Below, piece after piece: positions 1 through 11,185 of a stretch of DNA of 64,000 nt. This DNA is from Oreohelix idahoensis (lineage: Eukaryota; Mollusca; Gastropoda; Stylommatophora; Oreohelicidae): positions 62,001 to 126,000 of the forward strand of contig JAMPIV010012158.1 of the NCBI GenBank assembly GCA_024509875.1, given 5' to 3'. Under the pieces are notes generated by a model, which worked only from the letters and a program-made list of their open reading frames with translations, ran no database searches and was not told the origin of the DNA. How positions within the stretch are numbered: the first letter of the stretch is position 1; each line of letters starts with the position of its first letter. A program made the translations under genes and the position numbers.

Positions 1-135
1 GGGTTTCTCATAGAGAATCAAAAGCAGAGGTAGTCCCAAGATCCATAAGAAGCAGGGAGTGGATGATGATAGAACTGATGAACATACTTTTTATATTATT
101 CACATGTTCAACCAGTGCAAATGTAAAGATATTTA
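1..135 (+). repeat. R1 dispersed repeat, segment A fragment
   Basis: This stretch matches, with many substitutions, 5405-5525 and 7350-7465. Shared words include 'gtagtccca' followed by a variant of 'gttccat...gagcagggagg' and then 'aaccagtgtaaat'. Segment A lies upstream of segments B and C here as at 6770-10560, so the family order on the plus strand appears to be A-B-C. No coding content is visible. Confidence 0.55.
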
Positions 136-299
136 ATATGAACTTAATGAATGTTTTCTGCTCACTGGCATTACTATTAATGCACAGTGATGGTAAAGTT
201 CTGAGGTAGATGGTATGGTGGAATGACAAAAGGGGGGGGGGGGGGCCCACAGGATTGTGTGTCAGGAAACCAAATACTGAGGAGGGTATTTGTGTCTCT

Positions 300-650
300 T
301 ATTTCATAATACTAGTCGGTGGTACCAGCTTACTATCTCTGGAACAAAATATGTGGTATAAGTGGACTGCTGTCAACGCTAAACACAATCAACCGACGGT
401 TCTTGAAGACACTGGACCAGCTTCGTGATTATTCCCTGATATTTCTTGGAACGTGTCACAACCTCCAGACATGACCAGTGACGAAAATGCATGTCCGTAA
501 CCTACAAAGAACCAAACATTAGCTGGATCAGAAACCAACAAACTTACTGGCAGCTAAGTACAAACTGAAAAGCTGGCAAGTGAACTTTCAGACAATTCCT
601 TCAAGATTCATAGCATCACCCATTGATGATTATCTTTTTTTTTTCAAAGA
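300..650 (+). repeat. R1 dispersed repeat, segment B
   Basis: Matches 8580-8850 in the same orientation and 6480-6700 in reverse complement. Shared words are 'ggtggtaccagc', 'actatctctggaacaa', 'ttggcagctaagt' (as 'tggcagctaagta' here) and 'caagtgaactt'. It is diverged, so it is an old copy. The short ORFs across it are not conserved between copies. Confidence 0.6.
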
Positions 651-694
651 ATAATTCATTTTGCAGTGTTAAATATAACTGATTATTAAATTTG

Positions 695-783
<89 letters not shown>
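695..783. repeat. (TA)n microsatellite, ~89 bp
   Basis: Pure alternating TA lying inside an R1 copy between segments B and C. ORFs of repeated Tyr-Ile across it are artefacts of the dinucleotide. Confidence 0.97.
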
Positions 784-787
<4 letters not shown>

Positions 788-989
788 AATGTATAGTTGA
801 TTAAATCCTTTTGAGTGTACTGCATCCGCAAGTCTCAGTCACCTTAAATACACTTAAATTAACACAGAGCTACTAAATTAAGATTTCACTGAACTAAATC
901 ATTTGGGGAAAGGGGTGGGGGGGGGGCGTGATCGAGCTAAATCATACAATATATCTCTTCACAAATGTTGTCAGGCAGATAATAAGTTA

Positions 990-1200
990 ACAGTGCTATG
1001 ACACATTCAGCTTTGTACTTGATTTCTGAATATCTTGTGAATACACCCTCAAGGTAGAAGCATCATCATCTTCCTATTTGCATCTCTGCCAAGAGTAATC
1101 TTGTGCGAAGGTAGATATCTTTGAAGACCCAAATTAGGTACTCTAGGTTTTTGCCAATGGTGGACCATCACTGAAGAGCAAGGGGAGTAAATCCCGTGAC
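990..1200 (+). repeat. R1 dispersed repeat, segment C
   Basis: Matches 10350-10530 in the same orientation and 5990-6200 in reverse complement. Shared words include 'tgaatatcttgtg', 'tctctgccaagagtaatctt' and 'gtgcgaa.gtagata'. From 1201 to 1534 I see nothing beyond AT-rich sequence with short A runs. Confidence 0.6.
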
Positions 1201-1529
1201 ATATATGAAACGTTTGTTTCTATGACAATAGAAAATTAAAACTAATTATTGAGATCGCAGTTATTGCCTCTTGTTTTGAACTCTGTTTCGTGCAGATCCA
1301 ATAATATAAAAGTAAGGATATAAACATTTAAGACTAAGAAATGACTTTTTAATCATTGACTTTAGAAACTTGAGGCTCAGAAAGAAAAAGCGATGGAAAA
1401 GATGTAAGGAAGCATAGAAGAAGAACCTGTGAAAGATTACAGTGACAGCTGAGGCAGGAATGATAGAAAAAAAAAAGAATGCAGGTGCTCTGAGTGAATG
1501 CATCCGCGAAGCCATACTTGTCAACAAAG

Positions 1530-1534
<5 letters not shown>

Positions 1535-1563
<29 letters not shown>

Positions 1564-1615
1564 GTCACCAAGAGCTGACGCTCAGTGACAGTGGATCAAA
1601 GAAGAAGAAGAAGAA

Positions 1616-1699
<84 letters not shown>
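1535..1699. repeat. Compound microsatellite (TA)n - (AAG)n - (TA)n
   Basis: TA tract at 1535-1562, a short unique spacer, an AAG run at about 1600-1618, then about 80 bp of TA to 1699. Confidence 0.95.
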
Positions 1700-1702
<3 letters not shown>

Positions 1703-4173
1703 CGTAGATTTTAGATAGGAGTATTAAGACTAGGGTTGGTCCCTTCAGAATAGGTTGGAATGAGTGATAGTCACAGTGAGAGCTGGTGAAAAAAAACACA
1801 ATAGAATTTCCCACACGTAAGATGATAGAATGTGATAAAGAAGCTGTCTTTGAGAATCGAGATAATCTTCTCTCTCTCACCTATCTTCTACGACCGTTTT
1901 TAAAGGCGTCAGACAGTCTACACACAGATATATATATTAATATATCTCTATCTACTCACGGGCACGCACATACACGTGACGACAGTTAAACACACAGACG
2001 TGGGAATCTATCACAATGAATATATATGTATTTGAACGAGCTGACCAACGCACTGATTTAGTTCAACAGAGAGATTTTTATTATTATCATCAAAAAAAAA
2101 ATCTTCTCACAACACCAAAATTACATCAAGGAAAAACATATACAAATAGTCATAAAATTTAAGAAAAATGCTACAAGGATGATAGCCCCGTTATGATCTT
2201 AGCTCTAGGTTTAGCCCACAGCCCCGTTAAGAGAACATATGATGGCCCAAAGAGTTATAGATACGTAGGGTTTAGGCTAAGAGTTTTTCTTCTTTTCTCG
2301 TAAATGTATGCACAGAGTTGAATAATCTGATTTAGCCTAAGAAGTAAAGAAACTCTAGCAAATAGTAACAAATTCTGCAGGTTAAACAAAAAAAGAATTA
2401 AGACAGTAAATGGGTGACAATCTATAACTGTAAAATAACACTCTGATCTGCGTACACTCATTCATTCAGCCATGGCCATGCAGTTATACTCACAACTTTG
2501 CTCGCTGCCTCTGGGAACATACTCAATTCTAGGACCTTCACACAGACCCGAAAATGCAGTCCTTGACCAAGAAATCCCCAGTTCCAAAAAGACGTACTAA
2601 ACTCTCAGGGAACGATTCCTTGGGTGTTCTAATTTTTCGAATGTCTGATTAAGTCACCTAAAATATTGTCCAGGCACGAAAGTTAGCGGAGCACAATGTC
2701 ATTAGCTTTGGTTTCTAGAATTTAAGGAATGTCAGATCGGTGTCTACTTTCAGGAAGTTACTATATTTGGTCGCCACAGTACTAGTAAAAACTCTGTCGG
2801 AATGTTTCTGATCTTTGCTTGCCACAACGGGCTGAATTGTACTGAAGAGTTATTCTGGAAGAATTAATTCTGGCGCGAAGGCCTCTTACTTCATTTAACT
2901 GTTACAGTTCAGGTAATGAAAGTGATTTGTTTCTTCCCAAATAAAGTTCACGTACTAGAACGCTGGTAAAGTTGGGTACCGCCGTTTCACTATATAAAAG
3001 AAAGAACACATATCAAATAATTTTACAATATGTACCCACTATAACTTACATTATTAAACCGCAAGTGTACTGCTTGACTTATCATTTAAATTTCCCGTAA
3101 AGTAAGTTATATTTTTTAAAAAAATCATCAATCCCCATGAATTTAGGAACACGTGCGTGTTCCGTCAACATCTCATGAGGTTTCTAGCATTTGTAAGTTA
3201 GTTTAGAAAAATATGATCTCGTCTGATTTCTTAGCAGTAAAATTAACTTCATTATAGCTACATTATTGTTTAGTAAGCTAAGATATAATTTATTCTGCTA
3301 TCCACTGAAACACGTCACTACAAAATAATACAGACTATATAAATTTGGCACTCTGCGCAAAATCTAACTAGTGAAAAATGAAATAAGCGACTTAACACTT
3401 TATCATTTCACAAAATACTAGATATAATATATATTACCTCACACAGAACTACAGGTAGTCGCACAACTTAAGAATTATATGCTGAATATTTAAGGAAGTC
3501 TAGAAGTTCGACAAATTGCCGAAACAAACTGAGAAACTTCGCTAACAGATATTCTGTTTCGAACAACCTGTCTACTGCGAATATAGGAGCGAGAATGAAA
3601 TTAAAGTTTCAAACTCGGGCCAATATCTTAAAATCAGACAAAGGGCCCAAACTTATTTCGCCAAGCGAAATTATCTCCCCTACTCCCAACATTTACGTCA
3701 GCTTAACGCGTGACGTAACTGCCACCAGTGACCGAGAAATGCGCGTGACAGTTGCAAATCTCAGACAACCGTCTACAAGTGCGTCGTACAGATGCCGGGT
3801 TTGACACCTTAAGCTAGTGACAGGTGAACAAAATGGTAGACCAAAAGTCTCCTCTATGTCCAGCGAAACGACTTTCTCACACCCCAGGCCCAGAAATCTG
3901 GTCGGGCCGCGCTCTGACCCGGGGAAACTGCAGACGTATGTCTGGCGAGAACCGTACATTCACAGCTATCTGCGCGACTGACATCTGATGCAATAAGGTT
4001 ACTAGTCAGTATGAGAAAGAAAAACGATGATGGGAAAGAAATATATTTTTCGCAACGAATGATGCGAAAAAATACAGGAAAAAAAACAAGTACGGAAAAG
4101 TAATAAAATGAAAGGATTAGGGTGAGAGAATAGGAAGAAGATGTAGGTAATTTAATGATATAAAGACCCACGT

Positions 4174-4175
<2 letters not shown>
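1700..4175. other. No gene recognised
   Basis: AT-rich sequence without long ORFs or recognisable protein motifs. A somewhat CpG-richer patch at about 3690-3930 (containing 'gcgtgacgtaac' and 'cgggccgcgctc') stands out against the background but carries no recognisable gene structure. Confidence 0.6.

Positions 4176-4228
<53 letters not shown>
4176..4228. repeat. (TA)n microsatellite
   Basis: Uninterrupted alternating TA, about 53 bp. Confidence 0.96.
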
Positions 4229-4230
<2 letters not shown>

Positions 4231-4234
4231 CAAA

Positions 4235-4435
4235 ACGGGGCGGCCCTATCGATCTTTATTTCACTTCAGCAGTATCGGTACATTTGTGGTACTGATTTTT
4301 ATTATGAGCTGTCAATTATCGCACTTTTCTTCCTTCCTTTCTTTCTTTCTTTTCTGCATGCGTGGCAAATATTTTGTAGGTGCAAACATTTGTTGACACT
4401 CCTCTCGGTGATGTCACCTGTTTGTTACCCGGTCA
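4235..4435 (-). repeat. R1 dispersed repeat fragment
   Basis: Aligns with 5800-6010: both have 'ttcact.c.gcagta' followed by 'tcggtaca' and 'ttgtg/ttgta.tgattttta', then a pyrimidine-rich stretch and 'gacactcct.t.g.tgat'. The orientation is called from the neighbouring 5990-6700 copy, which is in reverse. Confidence 0.45.
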
Positions 4436-4799
4436 TCCTAGCTTGCGGTGAGCAACTGAGATAAGATAGTCGCCTGCGTGTTTAGATTGAACCGCTGATA
4501 AGACGACTCGTTTGGTAACCCAGATGGGCAGACACGGAGTTTTTGTGTACTCATTCGACAGATAACGAAATTACTGTCTGTGGGACACATGTGAGCAGAC
4601 AAGTGTGACATAATCGCTTCAGGGCCGACTTGATATGACATTATTACTTTCTAATAAAGTAATAAGTATTACAGCTTACCCATGTTGTCATGTGTGTCTA
4701 CCGATCTGCCTGTGAGAGTGTATGCAAGGCATCAGATGCCCATATATGGTAATACGTGACCTTTGCAGGCACGCATCTTATCTCACGTGGGACTATTTT

Positions 4800-5640
4800 G
4801 AAAATATCACACCCTATCTGCATGATTTGAAATGATTGGATCTTTCTTATAACATTCATAACAACAATGCGTAGAAAAATAGGAATATAGTCGGACCATT
4901 TCGCAGTTTATTTCACTGTGAATTTCACGCTCGGCAAGACAACATCAGACCTCGCCAGAGTGAAGATTAGATTCATAAATCATTTTTTTAACGGGAATTT
5001 TTATTGCAGAGCCAAATAAGACTTACAAAGCACGGGAAATCTCTACATTTTAACAAGAAACACCGGGACTAGGAAACTGAAGAAAGACACGGAGTCAGAG
5101 GGAATTGGAGTTAAAATTAACGACACCCCAGACGCGTGTAAGAGGCCGATTCAAGTCTCTTTTATTCATCTGAGCAAAAAGTCTGTGAGTCAGGACTGGC
5201 GTAAGTTGTGATTTACATTTCACATTTTATTACTAACATGTGAACTAACATATATATATATATGTATATTACCATGTGAAGTTTAATGGGTGAAACTCGC
5301 TATTGGATGTCAAAGTCATTTGCGGCTAGCAACCTCAGCATATAGAATGATGATTGATGAACCATAACTGCAAGGGCTCGTGATTGCTTTATTGCTAATT
5401 TCGTAAAGAGAACTAAAAGCATAAAGTAGTCCCAGGTTCCAGATGGAGCAGGGAGGTGAAGATGAAAGAAATGAGGGACATTCTAAGTATAATACTTACA
5501 TTTTCAAAGCAGTGTAAATATAAACATATTAACTGGGAACTAGTCGGAAGAGAGATGCTTGAGGAACAGTCCATGAGGTGGAGGAAGAGTGGCTCCTCGC
5601 TCGATAAAAGCAGATCCAATGTGAGAACAGGAATAGGACA
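4800..5640. repeat. R1 segment A, copy 1
   Basis: Nearly co-linear with 6770-7470. Shared words include 'ttcataacaac', 'gccagagtgaag', 'gacgcgtgtaagaggccg', 'ttattcatctgagcaaaa', 'tatagaatgatgatt' and 'aaagcataaagtagtccc'. It contains a short TA run near 5251-5264. No ORF in it is conserved in the second copy. Confidence 0.65.
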
Positions 5641-5799
5641 GCCCTTTGTAAATTGTAATTTTCTCCATTACCGTAATGTAGGAATGTATATATGTTTAAA
5701 AGAAATTGTAAACTTCAAATGCATTTTCACCCAGTACTTAGTACACAAAACATTCCTTGCCCACCTACAACATGCACACGGGTGTCACATAATGGATTG

Positions 5800-6700
5800 G
5801 GGCGACCCATTTTTCTTCCTAATCTCTGTTTCACTACGGCAGTAATCGGTACACTTTGTATTGATTTTATTGCGATTTTTCCGAGTCGCACCCTTTTCTT
5901 TCTCTGTCCACTGGAGCAGATATTTTGTATCTACATTCTGTCGCTACTTTCAGTATATTGTGTCTTGTCGGTTTATCTGACACTCCTTGTGGATGATAAT
6001 TGTGACGGTATTGCCTCCCCTGACCACAGTAGTGGTCCAACAGTGGCCAAAACTCAAGAGTATCTAACATAGGCTTAACAGATGTCTATCTTCGCAGATA
6101 GATTACTCTTGGCAGATATGTAGATAGAAGGTTAACGACGCTTCTGCCACAAAGGGAGTCTTCACAAGATATTCAGAGAAGCGAAAACAATGCTGCTTTG
6201 GCTTGGCACGATAACTCTAGAATCTGCCAACCACTTTTGTGAAGAATTAAGCAATGATTTATGTTAGCTCGTTTAAGCCACCGCCCCTGATTTACTCAGT
6301 GGAATTCTTATTATTCTGGTATAGCTCAGTTTAGAGTGTGTGTAGTAAATTGACTGAGACAAACATGCAGTAACTTTAAAATGATTAAATCGAAGCTAAA
6401 TTTGTAAATTTACAAATAACTAAATTTAATAATCACTTAAGTTTTAACAGTTTGAAAATAATTGAATAGTTTAGAAGAAATGTTTCATCATTGATGGGTA
6501 ATAGAGACGATGAAAAAAAGTTCACTTTGGCATCTTATATATGGAACTTAGCTGCCAATGACGGTTCTTCTCTTTCTGATGGGTTGGTTCTTTTTACACT
6601 GCTAATGCTCGTCGCTGGTCAAGATTGTCGGGTGTAGCTCGTTTCCCAGAAATGTCAAGGAGAGTCTACAAAGTTGTAAGTTCGCGTGCCCGGCAATAGG
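5800..6700 (-). repeat. R1 segments C and B, inverted copy
   Basis: Reverse complement of the R1 copy that is split at 8580-10560. Segment C is at 5990-6300 and segment B at 6480-6700. This copy preserves the interior that the Tc1-carrying copy lacks, at about 6300-6440. Confidence 0.65.
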
Positions 6701-6769
6701 ATGTTTACATTCCATTTTCAGAAAACTAATGTTTGAAATTTTGCACTAGCTGAATTAGCAAAATATTCA

Positions 6770-7470
6770 AATCAGACCGGCTGATCATCTGAGCTTCATA
6801 ACAACGAATGCGTGGGAAGGAAGTGAATATAACCTGACGCTTCAGTCAGTCAAAACTACTGTGAAGCGCGCTTGCAAAGACACCAGACCTTGCCAGAGTG
6901 AAGCCTAGAATTCAGAATTCCATTTGATCAGACCGGACGCCTTTTATTTGAGTATTTATCTGGACTTACAAAAACAGCCCAAGAAATCTCTATCATTTTA
7001 ATAAGGAAAGCCGCTGTCTGAGGAAACTGAAGGACACACACAAAGTCAGAGAGGGAACTTGTTACATTAACAACACCGCCGACGCGTGTAAGAGGCCGAT
7101 TCAAGTCTCCTTTATTCATCTGAGCAAAATGTCTGTGAGCCAGGATTGGCTTAAGTTGCGATTTTATATTCTATATTTCATTACTAACATGTGAACTAAC
7201 ATATATATGTATATTACCAAGTGAATTTTAATCTGTGAAAATCGCTAGGGGATGTTCCATCATTTGAGGCTGGCAACCTCAGCGTATAGAATGATGATTC
7301 ACGAACCACCACTGCACGGGCTGGTGAATGCTTTATGGCTAGTTTCTTAAAGAGTACTAAAAGCATAAAGTAGTCCCGAGTTCCATATGGAGCAGGGAGG
7401 AAAAGATGAAAGAAATGATGTGCATTCTAAGTATAATACTTACAGTGTCAAACCAGTGTAAATGTCTATG
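6770..7470. repeat. R1 segment A, copy 2
   Basis: Second co-linear copy of the 4800-5640 segment, in the same orientation, with substitutions and small indels throughout. Confidence 0.65.
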
Positions 7471-7590
7471 AGAAAATATTCATTTTATAATTAATGGAAG
7501 TTTCAAACTTTTCAAATCAGTGTAAACATAAATGAAAACATATTCATTTTATATTGTGAACACTTCTCAATCAGTGGAAACGTAAATGTA
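7445..7590 (+). repeat. Imperfect short tandem repeat
   Basis: Two to three diverged copies of a roughly 60-70 bp unit containing 'tca..cagtgtaaa' and 'atattcattttata'. A single related unit occurs near 110-150. Confidence 0.5.
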
Positions 7591-8574
7591 AACAATATCT
7601 ATCTGAGCTATTAACCTTTTCATTTAAATGTAATGCAAAGCTAAAGCTATACAGTTTAAACGTGAAAAACGTTTTATCCCGATGGATTAAGTTTAATTCT
7701 CGTCGAGGGTAAATTCTTAGACAAAGGGGAAGGTAGAATAGAATAATGGGGATACATAAGTGTTGTGTATGCTATTTCACACAGGCGTATGCTCGTTCTT
7801 TTTTGGAGATACGGCTGTCTGCATTAGGTAGTTTTTGTGCGTCAAAGCACTTATATTGAACGCCGCAACATTATTATGTAATTGGTAACTATATGACGTA
7901 TGCGTCGTCTGCTATTGTAGGCCAACGGCTAATTTTCTGGGCCTTTCACTGTTGTACGCTGACTAGTGAGAACATACATTTTATGCTCCTAGTTAGTGGA
8001 GACTTTTTATGCAAGCAATTTCATGTGGCCATGTTCGAGAGGCCGCCACCAAAGCATTATTGGCCATTATGGTTTACTGTCTTAACAGAGAAGTATAGTA
8101 ACCAGTTTAATAAAGTATTTCGCAACGATATCGTTAGCAACTATTAATGCCGCAGAACTTGCTCCACGTCGTGTCCAAAGGAACCTTTAGTCACAATAAC
8201 CAGAATTGAGATGTATTCTGCTTTTGCATGCCATGTTATATGCTTCAACAACTGACAGACACTGGACGTCTAAATGCAACGTATTATTGATGTTATTTCA
8301 TGCTTGGAATTATGGAGCCAAAAAATGTCTTTTCTGTGGATTGAATTTGGTCGGCATTGTGGTTGACTATTTTGAACTTACCAGTTTGTATGGCGTGCCT
8401 GTTGCACTGAATAACTCTATTTATTAAGCCTACGACCTTCGCGTTTTTTCCAGCGCGATCTGCTTAATTCTACAGTCACCACCTCCACACAAATAATAAC
8501 ATAGAATTCTCTCGCAACAATAAGTATGTGTCGAGAATAGCAATATTCAGAAGATCGTTTCGTTTCTATTCTTT
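7591..8574. other. No gene recognised
   Basis: Two ORFs of 73-84 codons are present, but their composition and lack of any recognisable motif give no support for coding. I see nothing else in this stretch. Confidence 0.55.
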
Positions 8575-8910
8575 ATCATAGTTATTGGTGGTACCAGCAG
8601 AAAGTACTATCTCTGGAACAAGACGGGACAAGTGGCCTACGCTATCAGACGAGGGACCAACTTTGTAGGCTCTCCTTGACGTTTCTGGGTAAAAAGCTAC
8701 ACCCGACAACCTTGACCAGCGACGAGCGTTAGCAGTGTAAAAAGAACCCATCAGCAGGAGCTGAACTACTATTGGCAGCTAAGTGCAAAATCTACGCTGC
8801 CAAAGTGAACTTTTTTCCATCTACTATAAATCAATGATGACAGTTGTCTTCTAAACTATTCAATTATTTTCAAACTGTTAAAACTTACGTGATTATTACA
8901 TTTTTGACCA
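8575..8910 (+). repeat. R1 segment B, left part of a copy split by a Tc1 element
   Basis: Matches 300-650 directly and 6480-6700 inverted. It ends where the intact inverted copy would continue towards segment C, and the continuation resumes at about 10235. Confidence 0.6.
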
Positions 8911-10234
8911 CAGCTCATGTTGTGCGCACTTGAAAGCAACAAAATTTGGGGTGAACACTATTCACTGACTACGCAACTGAAACCCTATAAAAGGATAACG
9001 CTACACACACAAAATTCAGTTCATTTTCAAGCAGACATTTATGGCGTCTTTTTCGTTAAATTTAAGGAACATTGCTATTGGCCGACTGCATGCAGGCGAA
9101 AGTCAAAGTCAGGTTGCCAGGTATCTAAACGTGCATCAGAGTACCATCAGTCGACTTTGGCACCGGTTCCAAGCCACTGGCTCAGTTGAAGACGGGCATC
9201 GCTGTGGACGACCCAGAGTGACAACAGCAGCGGATGATCGCTTTATTCGGCTTCGTCACCTCAGAGACAGGTTTACAACAGCTTCCTCAACTGCCCAGTC
9301 ATTGCCTGCAGAACGTCATGTATCTGATCAAACTGTCCGGAATAGACTGCATGACGCTGGACTTTGGGCACAACGACCTCACCGAGGACCTGTCCTTACG
9401 CGCCGCCATCGCCAAAATCGACTTCTTTGGGCCAATCAGCATCGTCCCTGGGCAGCTAACAATCAATGGAGACGAGTCTGGTTTAGTGACGAATCATTCT
9501 TTTTGTTGCAGCGTCATGATAGACGGCGTAGGGTCTACCGTAGGCGAAATGAACGTTTTGCCCAAAATTGCGTTGATGAAGCTCCGCCGCACGGTGGTGG
9601 AGGTGCAATGGTGTGGGGAATGATCAGTTACAACGGAAGGAGTCAATTGGTGCACATTGAAGGAGGCTTGAATGCGCAACGATTCGCCAATGAAATTCTT
9701 CGACCCCATGTCCTTCCACTTTTGGCTGCCCAAAGGTCTGTGTTTCAACAGTACAACGCCAGACCCCATTGTGCACGGTTGACCACGCAGTTCCTGACTG
9801 CCAACAACATTCTCACCCTTCCCTGGCCATCCCTGTCTCCAGACATGAGTCCGATTGAGCACCTGTGGGATGAGCTGCATAGACGTGTTTGTCGCCGAGA
9901 CGTTGCTCCAGCCAATCGTCATGATCTGTTCCAGGCATTCCAGGAAGAGTGGGCAGCCATCCCACAGGCCCACATCAGACGTCTGATTGCATCCATGCAC
10001 AGGAGATACCAGTCGCTGATCGATGCAAGAGGAGGCCACACACCATACTAACGGGAAAGCCCGTACGCCAAAAAACTCTCGTGACCCAGATGCAACAAAA
10101 TTGTCAATTGATTGGTTGAACGCTATGGTATTCTTGTGTGCAATTTGAACAATTAACTCATTAAATGAAAAACGTTATTGAATGTCAAAATTATGGCTAT
10201 GTGTGTGCCTTCAGTAGCTATGCTTTTCTTTTTT
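8911..10234 (+). mobile_element. Tc1/mariner-superfamily DNA transposon inserted in R1
   Basis: The extent is inferred from the break in R1 homology and from the transposase inside it. The outer ends show only a weak inverted similarity ('cacagctcatg' near the left, 'catagctactg' in reverse complement near the right), so terminal inverted repeats are degenerate or my ends are slightly off. About 100 bp of R1 present at 6300-6440 is missing at the site, so insertion was accompanied or followed by a deletion. Confidence 0.65.
9041..10051 (+). CDS. Tc1-family transposase, full-length ORF with altered second catalytic residue
   Basis: The 336-codon ORF has the usual length for a Tc1 transposase, a nuclear enzyme that cuts and pastes its element. 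Residues about 8-45 form a first helix-turn-helix, GRPR (56-59) is the AT-hook-like linker, and residues about 60-125 form a second helix-turn-helix. The DDE region contains FSDES with D150, VWGMISYNGR (191-200) and SPIEHLWDEL (270-279) with E273. The second acidic residue, normally Asp in the Q-Q-D-N-A-R-P-H motif, is Tyr238 (codon TAC, 9752-9754), with 34 residues between it and E273 as in DD34E. No stop or frameshift is present. By family knowledge the change should abolish catalysis, while DNA binding could persist. The Met at 9041 is chosen because it gives the usual N-terminus. Confidence 0.9.
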   Translation: MASFSLNLRNIAIGRLHAGESQSQVARYLNVHQSTISRLWHRFQATGSVEDGHRCGRPRVTTAADDRFIRLRHLRDRFTTASSTAQSLPAERHVSDQTVRNRLHDAGLWAQRPHRGPVLTRRHRQNRLLWANQHRPWAANNQWRRVWFSDESFFLLQRHDRRRRVYRRRNERFAQNCVDEAPPHGGGGAMVWGMISYNGRSQLVHIEGGLNAQRFANEILRPHVLPLLAAQRSVFQQYNARPHCARLTTQFLTANNILTLPWPSLSPDMSPIEHLWDELHRRVCRRDVAPANRHDLFQAFQEEWAAIPQAHIRRLIASMHRRYQSLIDARGGHTPY

Positions 10235-10560
10235 TGAACAGCATAATAATAATTCCACTGAGTTAATCAGAAACGAGCTAACATAAACCATTGCTTAATT
10301 CTTCACATAAGTGGTCGGCAGATTCTAGAATTAACGTGCTCAGCCAAATGCAGCGTTGTTTTCGCTTATCTGAATATCTTGTGGAGACTCCCTTTGTGAT
10401 AGAAGTGTCATTACCCTTCTATCTAAATCTCTGCCAAGAGTAATCTTGTGCGAATGTAGATACCTTTGAAGCCCATATTAGAGACTCTTTAGTTTTGGCC
10501 ACTGTTGGACCACTACTGCAAAGCAGGGGAGGCAATACCGCCACAACGGGTTACAGTAGG
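10235..10560 (+). repeat. R1 segment C, right part of the split copy
   Basis: Continues R1 after the Tc1 element. It matches 990-1200 directly and 5990-6300 in reverse complement, including 'ccactactgcaaagcagggg' near its end, which corresponds to the inverted copy near 6020. Confidence 0.6.
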
Positions 10561-10782
10561 AGAACAAACACTTTTTCCTTTTATGACGGAACTGTTCGAC
10601 AGTGCGACCCTATCCACGCCTTGGCTGAATCCTCAGTGTTTTAAAGAAATGCTTTTTTGGCCAGTCTCCCTTTTGCCCGTATGTCGTGCAGTTTAACTTT
10701 AATCACACTGAACATTAATGGCTTAAGAACGAATCTAGACCATGTGAAAAAACTGATACGCAAACATAAACCTGATTTTTAC

Positions 10783-11185
10783 ACCTTTTTCTTTAACTAG
10801 CAACGTATGTCACTCTCTTGTCACCTTCAATTCATGCAATCGATTTTTCAATCACTTGCAGATGAGCAATAGCTCTGAAACTTGGCATAGTTGTGTATTC
10901 CACATGACAATACAATAATTATTATAATCAGTCGTAACAATAATAAAATGAACAAAAAGACTGGGGTGCGGATTCTACATGAAATTAACTTCTCTGTTAT
11001 ACTTCATTACACACTTATGGATACAATATATTATTAGCGCTTAAGCACCCCAGGCATTTTGTCAATTTGATGTTACGTTTGTTGGCTGCAAGCTATAAAC
11101 TCCTTGAAAAATTATTTGTGGTCTTTAGTGCATTAAAAGCCTGTGTTTAAAATATTTTAAAAAATATTTTTAATTAAATATTTAC
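10783..11185. mobile_element. ~400 bp insertion inside the LINE endonuclease
   Basis: The endonuclease reading is interrupted between KPDF and LQETRF, which are normally only about two residues apart. TTTAC occurs at both edges (10778-10782 and 11181-11185) and may be the target-site duplication. The insert has no coding capacity. Inside it is an inverted repeat of about 37 bp, described separately. The element type is unknown; a non-autonomous DNA element is possible. Confidence 0.55.
10932..11081. repeat. Inverted repeat, ~37 bp arms and ~75 bp loop
   Basis: Left arm 10932-10969 ends in 'aaaaagactggggtgc'. Right arm 11045-11081 begins 'gcaccccaggcattttgtc', whose reverse complement matches the left arm with a few mismatches, including a shared 'cgtaaca' at the outer edge. 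The structure is that of a foldback/MITE core. Confidence 0.6.

Noticed and set aside
8911..10234. Confident terminal inverted repeats and TA duplication for the Tc1 element
   Set aside because: Only a short weak inverted similarity could be found by eye, so the ends are not claimed.
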